A stretch of DNA of 64,000 bases, taken from positions 3,057,501 through 3,121,500 of the forward strand of contig NZ_CP009438.1 of the NCBI RefSeq assembly GCF_000761215.1, written 5' to 3'. Positions 1 to 8,043 of this stretch are shown here, one piece after another; position 1 is the stretch's first letter, and every line of letters starts with the position of its first letter. The position numbers and the translations under genes are program-made. The stretch comes from Streptomyces glaucescens. GTDB taxonomy: Bacteria > Actinomycetota > Actinomycetes > Streptomycetales > Streptomycetaceae. Below the pieces are notes generated by a model. It was not told where the DNA came from. It did not search any database and saw only the letters and a program-made list of their open reading frames with translations.

Positions 1-470
1 TCTGGCACCCGGGCGGACAGCTCAAGTCCATCGCCCTGGAGACGGACGTGCACCCCGGCTTCCAGACCGACTGGCAGCAGCCGCTGGTCGTCGCCCTCAC
101 CCAGGCCACGGGCCTGTCCATCATCCACGAGACGGTCTACGAGTCCCGGCTCGGCTTCACCTCCGCGCTCAACCAGATGGGCGCCCACATCCAGCTCTAC
201 CGCGAGTGCCTGGGCGGCTCCGACTGCCGCTTCGGCCAGCGCAACTTCCTGCACTCCGCGGTCGTGTCAGGACCGACCCGGCTCCAGGGCGCCGACCTGG
301 TCATCCCCGACCTGCGCGGCGGCTTCTCGTACCTGATCGCGGCCCTGGCCGCCCAGGGCACGTCCCGGGTGCACGGCATCGAACTGATCAACCGCGGCTA
401 CGAGAACTTCATGGAGAAGCTCGTGGAGCTGGGCGCCAAGGTCGAGCTGCCGGGCAAGCCCCTCGGCTGA
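1..470 (+). CDS. murA: UDP-N-acetylglucosamine 1-carboxyvinyltransferase, C-terminal part (5' end outside window)
   Basis: The frame is open from base 3 of the window, so the start lies upstream; 155 C-terminal residues are visible. MurA transfers enolpyruvate from PEP to UDP-GlcNAc, the first committed cytoplasmic step of peptidoglycan synthesis. The fragment shows the family landmarks in order: HPGFQTDWQQP (the region of the catalytic Asp), YESRLGF (conserved Arg), DLRGGF (conserved Arg) and NRGYENFMEKL (conserved Arg near the C-terminus). The ending matches the usual MurA C-terminus, so the gene is complete at this side. A strong hairpin follows 16 bases after the stop. AroA-type EPSP synthase is excluded by the NRGYE and DLRGGF context. 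Confidence 0.95.
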   Translation, partial: WHPGGQLKSIALETDVHPGFQTDWQQPLVVALTQATGLSIIHETVYESRLGFTSALNQMGAHIQLYRECLGGSDCRFGQRNFLHSAVVSGPTRLQGADLVIPDLRGGFSYLIAALAAQGTSRVHGIELINRGYENFMEKLVELGAKVELPGKPLG

Positions 471-486
471 CACCCGCACCACCGCG

Positions 487-536
487 AACGCCGATGGGGC
501 GGCCACCCGAGTCCGGGTGGCCGCCCCATCGGCGTT
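487..536. terminator. Perfect 22-bp stem terminator after murA
   Basis: Bases 487-508 and 515-536 are exact reverse complements with a 6-base loop (gagtcc). It lies 16 bases past the murA stop. There is no long T-run, as is normal in Streptomyces. It probably serves murA and may also stop transcripts coming from hupA on the other strand. Confidence 0.9.
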
Positions 537-554
537 TGGCGGAGCGCCCCCTGC

Positions 555-608
555 GAGAGGGGCGCGGGGAACTGCGCGGCCGGCCACGGGCGGCCCGCAG
601 GCCGCGAG
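555..608. repeat. Dispersed Streptomyces intergenic repeat (GGGGCGCGGGGAACTGCGCG type)
   Basis: The stretch contains the block GGGGCGCGGGGAACTGCGCG followed by a short GGCCGGCCACGGGCGG linker and a CCCGCAG tail. I recall this kind of sequence as very common in intergenic regions of many Streptomyces genomes; its function is unknown to me. Only one copy is present in this window. It sits between the murA terminator and the 3' end of hupA. The identification rests on memory, not on a search. Confidence 0.5.
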
Positions 609-644
609 ACGGCCCGCGGTCACCCGGCGCCCGTCGCGGAGCGC

Positions 645-926
645 TTACTTGCCCTTGGCGGCTTCCTTCAGCTTGGAGCCCGCGGAGACCTTCACGCTGT
701 AGCCGGCCGGAATCTGGATCGGCTCGCCGGTCTGCGGGTTGCGCGCGGTGCGAGCGGCACGGTGGGTGCGCTCGAAGGTCAGGAAGCCGGGGATGGTGAC
801 CTTCTCGTCGCCCTTGGAGACGATGTCGCCGACGACGTCGGCGAACGCGGCCAGGACGGCGTCGGCGTCCTTGCGGGTCACCTCGGCGCGGTCGGCCAGC
901 GCGGCCACCAGCTCACTGCGGTTCAT
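645..926 (-). CDS. hupA: HU-type nucleoid DNA-binding protein
   Basis: A 93-residue basic protein of the HU/IHF family, which binds and bends DNA non-specifically as a dimer. The ATG at 926 (MNRSELVAALADRAEVTRKD) is chosen because it matches the standard HU N-terminus and has a GGGAG ribosome site about 8 bases upstream. The frame stays open further upstream, but that part has no HU similarity. The beta-arm with the conserved RNPQTGEPIQIPA signature lies at about residues 60-72. It lacks the long lysine/alanine-rich tail of the HupS paralogue, so it is the short HupA type. It stands alone between murA and the malic enzyme gene, as in S. coelicolor. Confidence 0.95.
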   Translation of the reverse strand: MNRSELVAALADRAEVTRKDADAVLAAFADVVGDIVSKGDEKVTIPGFLTFERTHRAARTARNPQTGEPIQIPAGYSVKVSAGSKLKEAAKGK

Positions 927-1299
927 GTTGTTACTCCCGTGTTCTTCTTGCTGTTGGGGCGTGCCACGCGGCGGAGCCGCATCTCGGGCACAGCGAAGCC
1001 GATGCTGCCAGGGCCCTCGGACAGTCCCTGGACCCGGGTCCGTCGTCAGACGCTCGCGCCCAGGACCGCATCCTGCCCCTACCTGCGGCGGGAAAGCCAA
1101 TCCGGCACCCGTCGGAGTCGTGAGAACACTCTTGGGAGTCACACGAGGCGCGCCCCTGACCGGCCGTCCACCCGGATGGCGGCGGCCGACGGCCCGCCCA
1201 CCCTAGAGGGCGTGCGGGCGGGCCCGGTTCCACGACGCGCCGGATTCCCGGCCCACCGTGGTGATCCTCACAGCCCGGGCCGATGGGCCCGGCGAGGCC
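927..1299. other. 373-bp intergenic region: hupA leader and malic enzyme 3' end
   Basis: Both neighbours are on the minus strand, so this is the promoter/leader region of hupA and the trailer of the malic enzyme gene. It holds a hairpin directly after the malic enzyme stop (1275-1292). A second hairpin has 9-bp arms at 1191-1199 and 1216-1224. No coding frame with a recognisable product is seen. I could not identify a convincing -35/-10 pair. Confidence 0.6.
1275..1292 (-). terminator. Hairpin after malic enzyme gene
   Basis: CCGGGCC (1275-1281) and GGCCCGG (1286-1292) flank a 4-base GATG loop, starting 8 bases past the malic enzyme stop. The stem is short (7 bp) but all G/C. A second 9-bp hairpin at 1191-1224 may act with it. 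Confidence 0.5.
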
Positions 1300-2715
1300 T
1301 CAGGCGGTCGCTCCGGCCGCCTTCGCCGCGTCCCGCACCGCTCCCGCGACGGCGCCCGCGACCTTGTCGTTGAAGACGGACGGGACGATGTAGTTCGGGT
1401 TCAGCTCGTCCTCGGTGACGACGTCCGCGAGGGCCTTGGCGGCGGCGAGCATCATCTCGGTGTTGACCGTGCGGGACTGGGCGTCCAGCAGGCCGCGGAA
1501 GACGCCCGGGAAGACCAGCACGTTGTTGATCTGGTTGGGGAAGTCGGAGCGGCCGGTGGCCACAACTGCGGCCGTCTGACGGGCGATTGCGGGGTCGACC
1601 TCGGGGTCGGGGTTCGCGAGCGCGAACACGATGGCGTCGTCGGCCATGGCGGCCACGTCGTCGCCGTCGAGGACGTTCGGGGCGGAGACGCCGATGAAGA
1701 CGTCGGCGCCGCGCACGGCCTCCTTGAGGGTGCCGGTGACGCCCTCGGGGTTGGTGTTGTCGGCGATCCAGCGCAGCGCCGAACCCGGGGCGGCGTCGAC
1801 CAGGTCCTCGCGGCCGGCGTGCACCACTCCGTGGATGTCGGCGACGACGGCGTGCTTGACGCCGGCCGCGATCAGCAGCTTCAGGATGGCCGTGCCGGCC
1901 GCGCCGGCACCCGACATGACGACCCGGACGTCGCCGACTCCCTTGTTCACCACGCGCAGCGCGTTGGTGAGGGCGGCGAGCACCACGATGGCGGTGCCGT
2001 GCTGGTCGTCGTGGAAGACGGGGATGTCGAGGGCCTCGCGCAGCCGGGCCTCGATCTCGAAGCAGCGGGGCGCGGAGATGTCCTCGAGGTTGATGCCCGC
2101 GAAGCCGGGGGCGATCGCCTTGACGATCTCGACGATCGCGTCGGTGTCCTGGGTGTCGAGGCAGATCGGCCAGGCGTCGATGCCGGCGAAGCGCTTGAAG
2201 AGGGCCGCCTTGCCCTCCATGACGGGCAGCGCGGCCTTGGGACCGATGTTGCCGAGGCCGAGCACGGCGGAGCCGTCCGTCACGACCGCAACGGAGTTGC
2301 GCTTGATGGTGAGGCGGCGCGCGTCCTCGGGGTTCTCGGCGATCGCCATGCACACGCGGGCCACGCCCGGCGTGTAGACCATGGAGAGGTCGTCACGGTT
2401 GCGGATGGGGTGCTTCGACGCCATCTCGATCTTGCCGCCGAGGTGCATCAGGAACGTACGGTCGGAGACCTTGCCGAGCGTGACGCCCTCGATGCCGCGC
2501 AGCTGCTCGACGATCTGGTCGGCGTGGGCGGTGGACGTGGCGGCGATCGTCACGTCGATACGGAGCTTCTCGTGGCCGGACGCGGTGACGTCGAGGCCGG
2601 TCACCGAGCCTCCGGAGGACTCCACGGCGGTGGTGAGCTGCGAGACGGCGGTTCCGCTCGCGGGCACCTCCAGCCGGATGGTCATCGAGTAGGAGACGCT
2701 GGGCGCCGTTGCCAT
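1300..2715 (-). CDS. NAD-dependent malic enzyme with N-terminal ACT domain
   Basis: A 471-residue cytoplasmic enzyme that oxidatively decarboxylates malate to pyruvate. Residues 8-85 look like an ACT regulatory domain. The malic N domain follows, with VYTPGVA (catalytic Tyr about 114), the Lys-rich NIGPKAALPVMEGKA stretch (155-170), metal ligands in LEDI (210-213) and the FHDDQHGTA motif (234-242). The Rossmann dinucleotide site is SGAGAAG (268-274). An acidic residue (VVADI, Asp 293) at the end of the second strand favours NAD over NADP; this is inference. Length and ACT domain fit the S. coelicolor NAD-dependent enzyme next to hupA. It is monocistronic between two hairpins. Confidence 0.93.
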   Translation of the reverse strand: MATAPSVSYSMTIRLEVPASGTAVSQLTTAVESSGGSVTGLDVTASGHEKLRIDVTIAATSTAHADQIVEQLRGIEGVTLGKVSDRTFLMHLGGKIEMASKHPIRNRDDLSMVYTPGVARVCMAIAENPEDARRLTIKRNSVAVVTDGSAVLGLGNIGPKAALPVMEGKAALFKRFAGIDAWPICLDTQDTDAIVEIVKAIAPGFAGINLEDISAPRCFEIEARLREALDIPVFHDDQHGTAIVVLAALTNALRVVNKGVGDVRVVMSGAGAAGTAILKLLIAAGVKHAVVADIHGVVHAGREDLVDAAPGSALRWIADNTNPEGVTGTLKEAVRGADVFIGVSAPNVLDGDDVAAMADDAIVFALANPDPEVDPAIARQTAAVVATGRSDFPNQINNVLVFPGVFRGLLDAQSRTVNTEMMLAAAKALADVVTEDELNPNYIVPSVFNDKVAGAVAGAVRDAAKAAGATA

Positions 2716-3082
2716 GGCCGACTTCCTCTGCTTTCACCGTGTCGCGAAGTTGTGCCGTCCGATCGTCGCACCTACCAACGGGTAGGCAGTAGTCGCCCCG
2801 GATTGCGGACGTTTTGTTCATGGGCGACCACGACTTTCGGAAAACATCTTCCACGATACGAGAATCGATCAGCCAGCCCTGTGACGACAAAGAGGCCCAC
2901 GTCACATTCGACGTGGGCCTCTTCGTACGTTCATGACACCGACCCGCCATGCTCGCCTCGCGGCAAGTGGTCGCTCGTAGCGACGAAGGTTGGGCCCGGG
3001 GGCTTGGATCGAGCCGGTGTCACATCCAGGCTAACAAACGATCCCGGACGACCATTCCCCTCTCGGGAAAAACCCTCCCCGA
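2716..3082. other. 367-bp intergenic region: malic enzyme promoter and helicase trailer
   Basis: The region lies between two minus-strand genes. It contains the perfect hairpin at 2890-2923 that probably ends the helicase transcript. The part at 2716-2889 should hold the malic enzyme promoter; it is less GC-rich than the flanking genes (for example around 2810-2870), as promoters often are here. No coding sequence is recognisable. Confidence 0.6.
2890..2923 (-). terminator. 14-bp stem terminator for the helD-like gene
   Basis: AAGAGGCCCACGTC (2890-2903) and GACGTGGGCCTCTT (2910-2923) are exact complements around a 6-base loop. Read on the minus strand, the stem is followed by a short T-rich stretch. 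It lies about 160 bases past the helicase stop, with no gene between. Confidence 0.8.
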
Positions 3083-5392
3083 TCAGTCCCGCAGCAGGTC
3101 CGGCACCCCCGCGGCGTCCGGCTCGTCCCGCTCCCCGGAGACCACCGTCAGCTGCTGCGTGGCCCGGGTCAGGGCCACGTAGAGCACCCTCAGGCCCGCC
3201 GGCGACTCGTCGGCGATCTCCGCCGGCGAGACGACGACCGTCGCGTCGTACTCCAGGCCCTTCGCCTCCAGGCTGCCGAGCGCCACCACCCGGTCGCCGA
3301 GCCCGGCCAGCCAGCGCCGCGCCTCCTCGCGCCGGTTCATCGCCACGACCACGCCGATCGTGCCGTCGACCCGGTCCAGCAGCCGCGCGGCCTCCTCCCG
3401 GACGGTCTCCCCCAGCGACTCCCGGACGACCGTGAAGCGCGGCTGCACACCCGTCGAGCGCACGGCCGACGGCGCCTCCGAGCCGGGCATCGCCAGCGCC
3501 AGCACCTTCGCCGCCAGGTCGGCGATCTCGGCCGGGTTGCGGTAGTTCACGGTGAGTTGGAAACGGCGGCGGGGGCGGGTGCCCAGGGCCTCGTCACGGG
3601 CCTCGGCGGCCTCGTCCGGGTCGGACCAGGACGACTGCGCCGGGTCGCCGACGACCGTCCAGGTGGCGTGCCGGCCCCGGCGGCCGACCATGCGCCACTG
3701 CATCGGCGTGAGGTCCTGCGCCTCGTCGACGATGACGTGCGCGTACTCCACCCGCTCCTGCGCCAGGCGCTCGGCGCGCTCGCGCTGCGACTCCTCGCGC
3801 ACCGGCATCAGCTCCTCCAGCCCGGTGAGCTGGTCCAGCGGGTCCAGCTCGCGCCTCCTGCGGGGGCGGGCCGGGGCGCCGAGGACGGCGTTCAGCTCGT
3901 CGAGGAGCGCGATGTCGTGCACGGAGTGCCCGTCCCGCTTCAGTGAGCGGGCGACCCTGCGGACCTCGCCGGGGTTCAGCACCCGCCGCGACCAGCGGCC
4001 CAGCCGCTTCTCGTCGGCCATCGCGGCCAGCACCCCGGCCGGGGTCAGCTCGGGCCACCAGGCGTCGAGGAAGGCGATGAAGGAGTCCTCGCCCGCGACG
4101 TCCTCGTCGAAGGAGGAACGCAGCTCGGCGGCCAGCTCCGGGTCGGTGTGCCGGCCGGCGGCGCCCGACTTCTGCCACAGGGCGTCCAGCAGCAGCCTGC
4201 GGGCGCGCGGGCGCAGCAGGTTCACGGGCGCGGTGCCGCCGAGGACGGTCTGGCGGATCCGGCCCAGCTCCCCGGCCTCCAGCTCCAGCCGCCGGCCGAA
4301 CGCGACGACCCGGAGCCGGTCCGGCGAACCGTTCGCCTCCAGCGCGCCCCGGGCGGCCTTGCGCAGCACCTTGAGCATGCGGGAGGAGCCCTTGGCGCGG
4401 GCCACGGCCGGGGAGTCGTACAGGGTCGCCTCGGCGCCGTCGACGAGCGAGCCGATCGCGCGGATCGCGACCTGGCCCTCCTCGCCGAGCGAGGGCAGCA
4501 CGCCCTCGGTGTACGCGACCAGCAGCGGGGTGGGCGAGACGATCAGGATGCCGCCCGCGTACCGGCGCCGGTCCTGGTAGAGCAGGTAGGCCGCGCGGTG
4601 CAGCGCGACGGCGGTCTTCCCCGTGCCCGGGCCGCCCTCCACGTACGTCACCGAGGCGGCGGGCGCGCGGATCACCAGGTCCTGCTCGGCCTGGATCGAG
4701 GCGACGATGTCCCGCATGGTGTGGCTGCGGGCCTGGCCGAGCGCGGCCATCAGGGCGCCGTCGCCGATCACCGGCAGCTCGTGCCCGTCGAGGAACGCCT
4801 TCAGCTCGGGGCGCATGAGGTCGTCCTCGACACCGAGCACCCTGCGGCCCTTGGACCGGATGACGCGCCGGCGCACGACCCGGCCCGGGTCCACCGGTGT
4901 GGACCGGTAGAAGGGCGCGGCGGCCGGGGCCCGCCAGTCGATGACCAGGGGGGAGTAGTCCTCGTCGAGGACGCCGATCCGGCCGATGTGCAGGGTCTCG
5001 GCGATGTCGGCGGTGTTGTCCGGGCGTACCGCCCCCTCGGCGGGCTCCACCGCCGTGTACGCGCCGTCCGGGCCCTTCTTCCCGTCCTTGCCGGGCAACA
5101 GGTCGATCCGGCCGAACAGGAAGTCCTCGAACTCGTTGTTCAGCCGGTTGAGGTGGACGCCCGCGCGGAACACCTGCGCGTCCCGCTCGGCGAGCGCGCC
5201 GGGCGTGCCGACCTGGCCGCGCCGGGCCGCGTCCTCCATGAGGAACTCCGCCTCGTGGATCTTCTCCTCCAGGCGGCGGTACACCCGGTCCAGGTGTACC
5301 TGTTCGACGCCGATCTCCCGATCGCGGACGGAGTCGTGACCGGTGTCCTGAACCGGGTCGACCGCGGAAGTCTGCTGAGCCTGTGCGGCCAC
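3083..5392 (-). CDS. HelD-like UvrD/Rep-superfamily helicase (RNA polymerase recycling factor type)
   Basis: A 769-residue superfamily 1 ATPase. The N-terminus (residues 24-95) is a predicted coiled coil (RVYRRLEEKIHEAEFLMED), as in HelD proteins, which insert into the RNA polymerase channels and help release stalled or inactive enzyme. Walker A is GGPGTGKT (253-260), Walker B is VDEAQD (555-560), motif III is VVGDPAQSSW and motif VI is LYVALTRAT near the C-terminus. A block of about 270 residues separates Walker A from Walker B, as in HelD. The GTG start has a strong AAGGGGG site just upstream. Annotation as a generic DNA helicase is the alternative; the N-terminal coiled coil and the long insertion favour HelD. 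Direct evidence for RNA polymerase binding cannot be seen here. Confidence 0.85.
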   Translation of the reverse strand: MAAQAQQTSAVDPVQDTGHDSVRDREIGVEQVHLDRVYRRLEEKIHEAEFLMEDAARRGQVGTPGALAERDAQVFRAGVHLNRLNNEFEDFLFGRIDLLPGKDGKKGPDGAYTAVEPAEGAVRPDNTADIAETLHIGRIGVLDEDYSPLVIDWRAPAAAPFYRSTPVDPGRVVRRRVIRSKGRRVLGVEDDLMRPELKAFLDGHELPVIGDGALMAALGQARSHTMRDIVASIQAEQDLVIRAPAASVTYVEGGPGTGKTAVALHRAAYLLYQDRRRYAGGILIVSPTPLLVAYTEGVLPSLGEEGQVAIRAIGSLVDGAEATLYDSPAVARAKGSSRMLKVLRKAARGALEANGSPDRLRVVAFGRRLELEAGELGRIRQTVLGGTAPVNLLRPRARRLLLDALWQKSGAAGRHTDPELAAELRSSFDEDVAGEDSFIAFLDAWWPELTPAGVLAAMADEKRLGRWSRRVLNPGEVRRVARSLKRDGHSVHDIALLDELNAVLGAPARPRRRRELDPLDQLTGLEELMPVREESQRERAERLAQERVEYAHVIVDEAQDLTPMQWRMVGRRGRHATWTVVGDPAQSSWSDPDEAAEARDEALGTRPRRRFQLTVNYRNPAEIADLAAKVLALAMPGSEAPSAVRSTGVQPRFTVVRESLGETVREEAARLLDRVDGTIGVVVAMNRREEARRWLAGLGDRVVALGSLEAKGLEYDATVVVSPAEIADESPAGLRVLYVALTRATQQLTVVSGERDEPDAAGVPDLLRD

Positions 5393-5478
5393 CGGGCCCC
5401 CTTCTGACGTGCTGGGCAGCCGTCCACCGTACGCGAAGGGGGTGGCGGAAAGCTACGGGGGCGCCCATCGGCCCCCGC

Positions 5479-5532
5479 GTCCCCGGGCCCCGCGCGCAGC
5501 CCGGGGACGGGTGCCGCGCGGGGCCCGGGGAC
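5479..5532 (-). terminator. 18-bp stem terminator after rsuA
   Basis: Bases 5479-5496 and 5515-5532 are exact reverse complements with an 18-base loop. The loop repeats part of the flanking sequence (a GCCCGGGGACGGGTGC block occurs twice). The stem begins 6 bases past the anti-sigma gene stop and separates it from the helicase gene. Confidence 0.8.
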
Positions 5533-5537
5533 GGGTG

Positions 5538-6377
5538 CTACGCGTCGACCTCCACCAGCCGCTCGCCGGCGAACGTCATGACCTCGAAGTGGTCGATCTC
5601 CTCCGGCGTGAACGCGGCGCCGCCGTTCACGTACAGCGGCTGCCTGGCCTGGTCGGTGGTGGCGCCCGGGATGCCGTACCCCCAGTCCGGCACCGACCAG
5701 GAGGTGACCGTCTCCCGCTCGCCGTTCTTGCCGACGGCGATCAGGGAGCACTTCAGGGGTCCCTTGACGTTCTTCAGCTCCAGGACCGCGTGCGTGCCCC
5801 ACGCCTTCTTCTCCAGCGCGACGGTCGCGCTGACCCGGGTGCCCGGGTCGGTGGCGGTGACCTTGTCGTCGATCTCGTCGAAGGACGCCTCGGCGGGGCT
5901 GCTCGCCCGGGCGGCAACCGGCCGGCCGCCGCCGTCGTCGCCCCCGCTGGTCGCCACGGCGACGAACGGCCCGCCGACGATCAGCGCGGCCGCCGCCGCG
6001 ACCATGTAGAAACCGCGCCGGCGCTTCTGCGCGCGGCGCTCGGCGACCTCGTCGACGAGTCTCTCCGCCAGCCGTGGGCCGGGCCGCGCGGAGAGGGACT
6101 CGCCGATCGCGGGCGTGCCGGCGCCGGGCAGGTCGGCGAGCGCCGCGAGCATCGGCTCCATGCCCGCCAGCTCGTCGAGCTGCTGCGCGCACCACTCGCA
6201 GTTCGCGAGGTGCGCCTCGAAAGCGGTTGCTTCGGCGTCGTCGAGAATCCCGAGGGCGTAGGCGCCGACGGTCTCGTGTTCGTTCGGGCCCGTGGGTCCC
6301 TGTGGCCCCTGAGATCCCTGCATGGGGCCAGACATACCCGGACCCCCCGCGCCGTATCCCCCGTACCCACTCATCAC
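5538..6377 (-). CDS. rsuA: Zinc-binding membrane anti-sigma factor (RsuA-like)
   Basis: A 279-residue protein that should hold the adjacent ECF sigma factor inactive at the membrane. A Gly/Pro/Gln-rich N-terminus (1-33) is followed by a zf-HC2 anti-sigma domain with the HxxxCxxC motif HLANCEWC (His56, Cys60, Cys63). A single membrane segment lies at about 122-143, followed by an extracytoplasmic sensor domain of about 135 residues. Its start overlaps the sigma stop by 4 bases (GTGA), giving translational coupling; an ATG one codon later is an alternative start. The symbol is given by position: in S. coelicolor the neighbour of this helicase gene is sigU/rsuA, whose overactivity blocks differentiation and affects the secretome. 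Confidence 0.85.
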   Translation of the reverse strand: MMSGYGGYGAGGPGMSGPMQGSQGPQGPTGPNEHETVGAYALGILDDAEATAFEAHLANCEWCAQQLDELAGMEPMLAALADLPGAGTPAIGESLSARPGPRLAERLVDEVAERRAQKRRRGFYMVAAAAALIVGGPFVAVATSGGDDGGGRPVAARASSPAEASFDEIDDKVTATDPGTRVSATVALEKKAWGTHAVLELKNVKGPLKCSLIAVGKNGERETVTSWSVPDWGYGIPGATTDQARQPLYVNGGAAFTPEEIDHFEVMTFAGERLVEVDA

Positions 6378-6958
6378 GCCGTCACCCCCCGCTCCTCCAG
6401 TGCCAGCTTCATCGAACGCAGTGCGTAGAACACCCGGGAGCGCACGGTGCCACTCGGTATCCCCAGGGTCTGAGCCGCCTCATTGACGGTACGCCCCTTG
6501 AAGTACGTCTCGACGAGCACCTCCCGGTGTGCCGGGGTCAGGTCGTCGAGCGCGTCCGACAGCGTCATCAGCCACAGCGCCTTGTCGATCTCGTCCTCCG
6601 CGGGGATGACCTCCAGCGGCGACGGGTCGACCTCCTGCGGCCGGGCCTGCCGGCTGCGGTGGCCGTCGATGACGATGCGCCGGGCGACCGTCACCAGCCA
6701 GGGGCGTACCGATCCGGTCGCCCGGTTGAGCGAGCCGGCGTTCTTCCAGGCACGGATGAGCGTTTCCTGCACGACGTCCTCGGCGCGCTGCCGGTCTCCG
6801 GCGACCAGGCGCAGCACGTAGGCGAGCAGGGGTCCGGCGTGTTCGCGGTACAGCGCGCGCATCAGCTCCTCGTCGGGCTCCGCGGGCTGTGCGGGCATGC
6901 GATGTCGGGCCCTCGCTCCACGTTCCCTGGCCACGACGGAATCCTTGCGCACGCCCAC
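6374..6958 (-). CDS. sigU: ECF RNA polymerase sigma factor (SigU-like)
   Basis: A sigma-70 family factor of ECF size, 194 residues from the first possible GTG. Region 2 covers about 37-75 (AYVLRLVAGDRQRAEDVVQE) and region 4 about 140-187 (LTPAHREVLVETYFKGRTV then GIPSGTVRSRVFYALRSM). Regions 1.1 and 3 are absent, as expected. A GGAGG sequence overlaps the first GTG and sits 5 bases from a second GTG two codons later (6952), which may be the true start. The downstream gene encodes its membrane anti-sigma factor with overlapping stop and start. ECF operons are usually autoregulated, but I did not find a clear -35/-10 pair upstream. Confidence 0.9.
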   Translation of the reverse strand: MGVRKDSVVARERGARARHRMPAQPAEPDEELMRALYREHAGPLLAYVLRLVAGDRQRAEDVVQETLIRAWKNAGSLNRATGSVRPWLVTVARRIVIDGHRSRQARPQEVDPSPLEVIPAEDEIDKALWLMTLSDALDDLTPAHREVLVETYFKGRTVNEAAQTLGIPSGTVRSRVFYALRSMKLALEERGVTA

Positions 6959-7154
6959 CTCCGATGTCCGGGGGTTCCCCCAGCCGGTCGCTCAGGGACG
7001 GGTACGCACGCGGGGTGCCGGGTGTTCAAAGCGAGGCGACAGTTTTCTGCTCGCCGCCGTGACGAGGCGGACATGCCACCGCAATTCCCCCCTACGGCCT
7101 TCACATTTCCCCCACGGGGGTCAAGGACGCCCGGGATGGCGGGTGTTACGCACG

Positions 7155-7766
7155 TCACTCCCCCGGCGGGGTGCCGGTGAGGGCGGCCCGGCGCCGGTGC
7201 CGGGCCACCCGCTCACGGTTCCCGCACACCTCGCTGGAGCACCAGCGCCTGCGCCGCCCGCGCGAGGTGTCGAGGTAGACGATCGGGCAACGGCCGCCGG
7301 CGCACTGCCGCAGACAGGCCCGCGCGGCGGGGTCGGTGAGCAGCTCCACGGCGTCCCGGGCGACCGCCGCGAGCAGCGCGGCACAGTCGGGCGGGCGGTC
7401 CAGCCGCCGCACCAGCGTGCCGTCCTCGGCGCGCACCGCGCGCGGGGCCGGGGGCGCGGCGCGGGCGAGCTCGTTGAGGCGGGCGAGCGCCCGGTCGTAC
7501 CCGGTGCCGCTCCCGGCGGGCCGCAGCGTGCCGCGCACCAACGGGTCGATACGGGCGCGCAGTTCCCGGAAGCCCTGGAGCCAGGAGGTGTCCGCCTGGC
7601 CGAGCGGGGTGCCCGGCGGCACCAGCCCGGCCCCGGTGATCCAGGCGCGCAACACGTCCACCGAGTCCAGCCGTTCGCCCGGATGCGTGGTCGCCAGCAG
7701 GTCGAGACAGCGCCGCCCGGCGTCGAACCGCAACTCGGGGGCGTCCGTGGCCGTACCCAGTGCCAT
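7155..7766 (-). CDS. CGNR zinc-finger protein with ABATE domain (putative regulator)
   Basis: A 203-residue protein of a family common in actinobacteria. The N-terminal part (about 10-145) fits the ABATE stress-related domain and includes the RFDAGRRCLDLLATT opening. The C-terminal part is a CGNR zinc finger: CAGGRC, then WCSSEVCGNRERVARHRRR, giving four cysteines and the diagnostic CGNR. Such proteins are thought to be transcription regulators, but target and ligand are unknown. It stands alone upstream of the sigU pair. The 277-bp gap to its other side is GC-rich, with a near-direct repeat of about 22 bases at 7849 and 7896 and no visible gene. Confidence 0.85.
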   Translation of the reverse strand: MALGTATDAPELRFDAGRRCLDLLATTHPGERLDSVDVLRAWITGAGLVPPGTPLGQADTSWLQGFRELRARIDPLVRGTLRPAGSGTGYDRALARLNELARAAPPAPRAVRAEDGTLVRRLDRPPDCAALLAAVARDAVELLTDPAARACLRQCAGGRCPIVYLDTSRGRRRRWCSSEVCGNRERVARHRRRAALTGTPPGE

Positions 7767-8043
7767 GCGCCTGTCACCGCCTAGGGGTCACCTGGGTGTT
7801 CCCTCCTACAGTGCCTGCCCGCCTTCCCAGCCGGAACCCCTGAAGCGGCCACCGGCGCGCGGCGGGAACGCGGAACCGGGCGCTGCTCGGCGCGACCACC
7901 GGCGCGGCGGGAACGCGCACCGCGCGGAACGTGGCCGGGCGGAACGGGGACGCGCGGGAGCCGACCGTGCCGGGGCCGGACGGGCGGGAGCCGGAACCGA
8001 GCGGCAGATGGGCGCGGTTCGGGCGTCCGGGTACGGGCGCGGT

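Noticed and set aside
7849..7917. Near-direct repeat of about 22 bases in the nnaR/CGNR gap
   Set aside because: Two copies differing by 2 bases in extreme-GC sequence; no symmetry, gene or known element. Chance or slippage is enough to explain it.
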